Made by a program: the position numbers and the translations under genes. A stretch of DNA of 5,775 nt, taken from NCBI GenBank assembly GCA_002366795.1, contig DFBX01000020.1:1-5775 (forward strand), given 5' to 3'. Source of the stretch: Rhodobacteraceae bacterium UBA3069 (GTDB lineage Bacteria > Pseudomonadota > Alphaproteobacteria > Rhodobacterales > Rhodobacteraceae). Under the pieces are notes generated by a model that saw only the letters and a program-made list of their open reading frames with translations, did not search any database and was not told where the DNA came from. This document shows, one piece after another, positions 5,751 to 5,775 of this stretch. The first letter of the stretch is position 1. Each line of letters opens with the position of its first letter.

Positions 5751-5775
5751 TGGTAATCCCCCCGAAAATTAGTGG
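5751..5775. mobile_element. Possible terminal repeat of an IS3-type element
   Basis: The last 25 bases begin TGGTAATCCCCCCGAAAATT, with a 5' TG, a six-C run and an AAAAT stretch. Ends of many IS3-family elements begin with TG and have such a C-rich block followed by A/T-rich sequence. If correct, the element starts near 5751 and continues past the right edge. No transposase sequence, second end or target duplication is inside the window, so this is only a resemblance. Confidence 0.25.

Noticed and set aside
5700..5754. A tRNA-like or minigene-like segment (GGTTCAGGATGAATC and a 15-codon frame starting MNRSGSEVQ)
   Set aside because: The translated GSEVQIL resembles spurious translations of tRNA 3' ends, but no acceptor stem, anticodon arm or proper T-arm can be folded, and the frame has no ribosome site.

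Overview
The window reads as a piece of an alphaproteobacterial chromosome, most likely a Rhodobacterales (Roseobacter-group) bacterium. This rests on the GC-rich coding style, the character of the MutL and RmuC proteins, a DUF3775 protein (a family I know mainly from alphaproteobacteria) and the membrane-bound, cytochrome c-linked urate oxidase PuuD. The assignment is from family knowledge and no search was run.

All five convincing genes lie on the minus strand, so transcription runs right to left. From the right edge they are: a 188-bp leader with operator-like repeats and, at the edge, a sequence resembling an IS3-type insertion sequence end; puuD (4376-5587); mutL (2447-4327) after a 48-bp gap; rmuC (1281-2450), whose ATG overlaps the mutL stop in an ATGA junction; a DUF3775 gene (870-1196) with a perfect Shine-Dalgarno; and a small exported protein of unknown function (347-625), which is closed by a strong intrinsic terminator at 282-309. 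The left 281 bases hold no credible gene, but carry near the edge a G-tract flanked by ATA/TAT that resembles operators of the CsoR/RcnR/FrmR repressor family.

Functionally, mutL-rmuC is a DNA-maintenance pair. MutL keeps its C-terminal metal-dependent nicking site and a beta-clamp-binding-like motif, so mismatch repair here is expected to work without MutH. RmuC is a membrane-anchored coiled-coil protein with a nuclease-like fold, linked in E. coli to limiting DNA rearrangements. PuuD oxidises urate to 5-hydroxyisourate in purine breakdown and passes electrons to its own cytochrome c domain; nothing in the window links it biochemically to the repair genes. The DUF3775 and exported proteins have no known role.

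I see no CRISPR array, tRNA, rRNA or complete mobile element, and no clear sign of a new multigene system. The points most worth checking are the uncharacterised exported protein, the repeats upstream of puuD, the mutL-rmuC overlap, and the two edge motifs.
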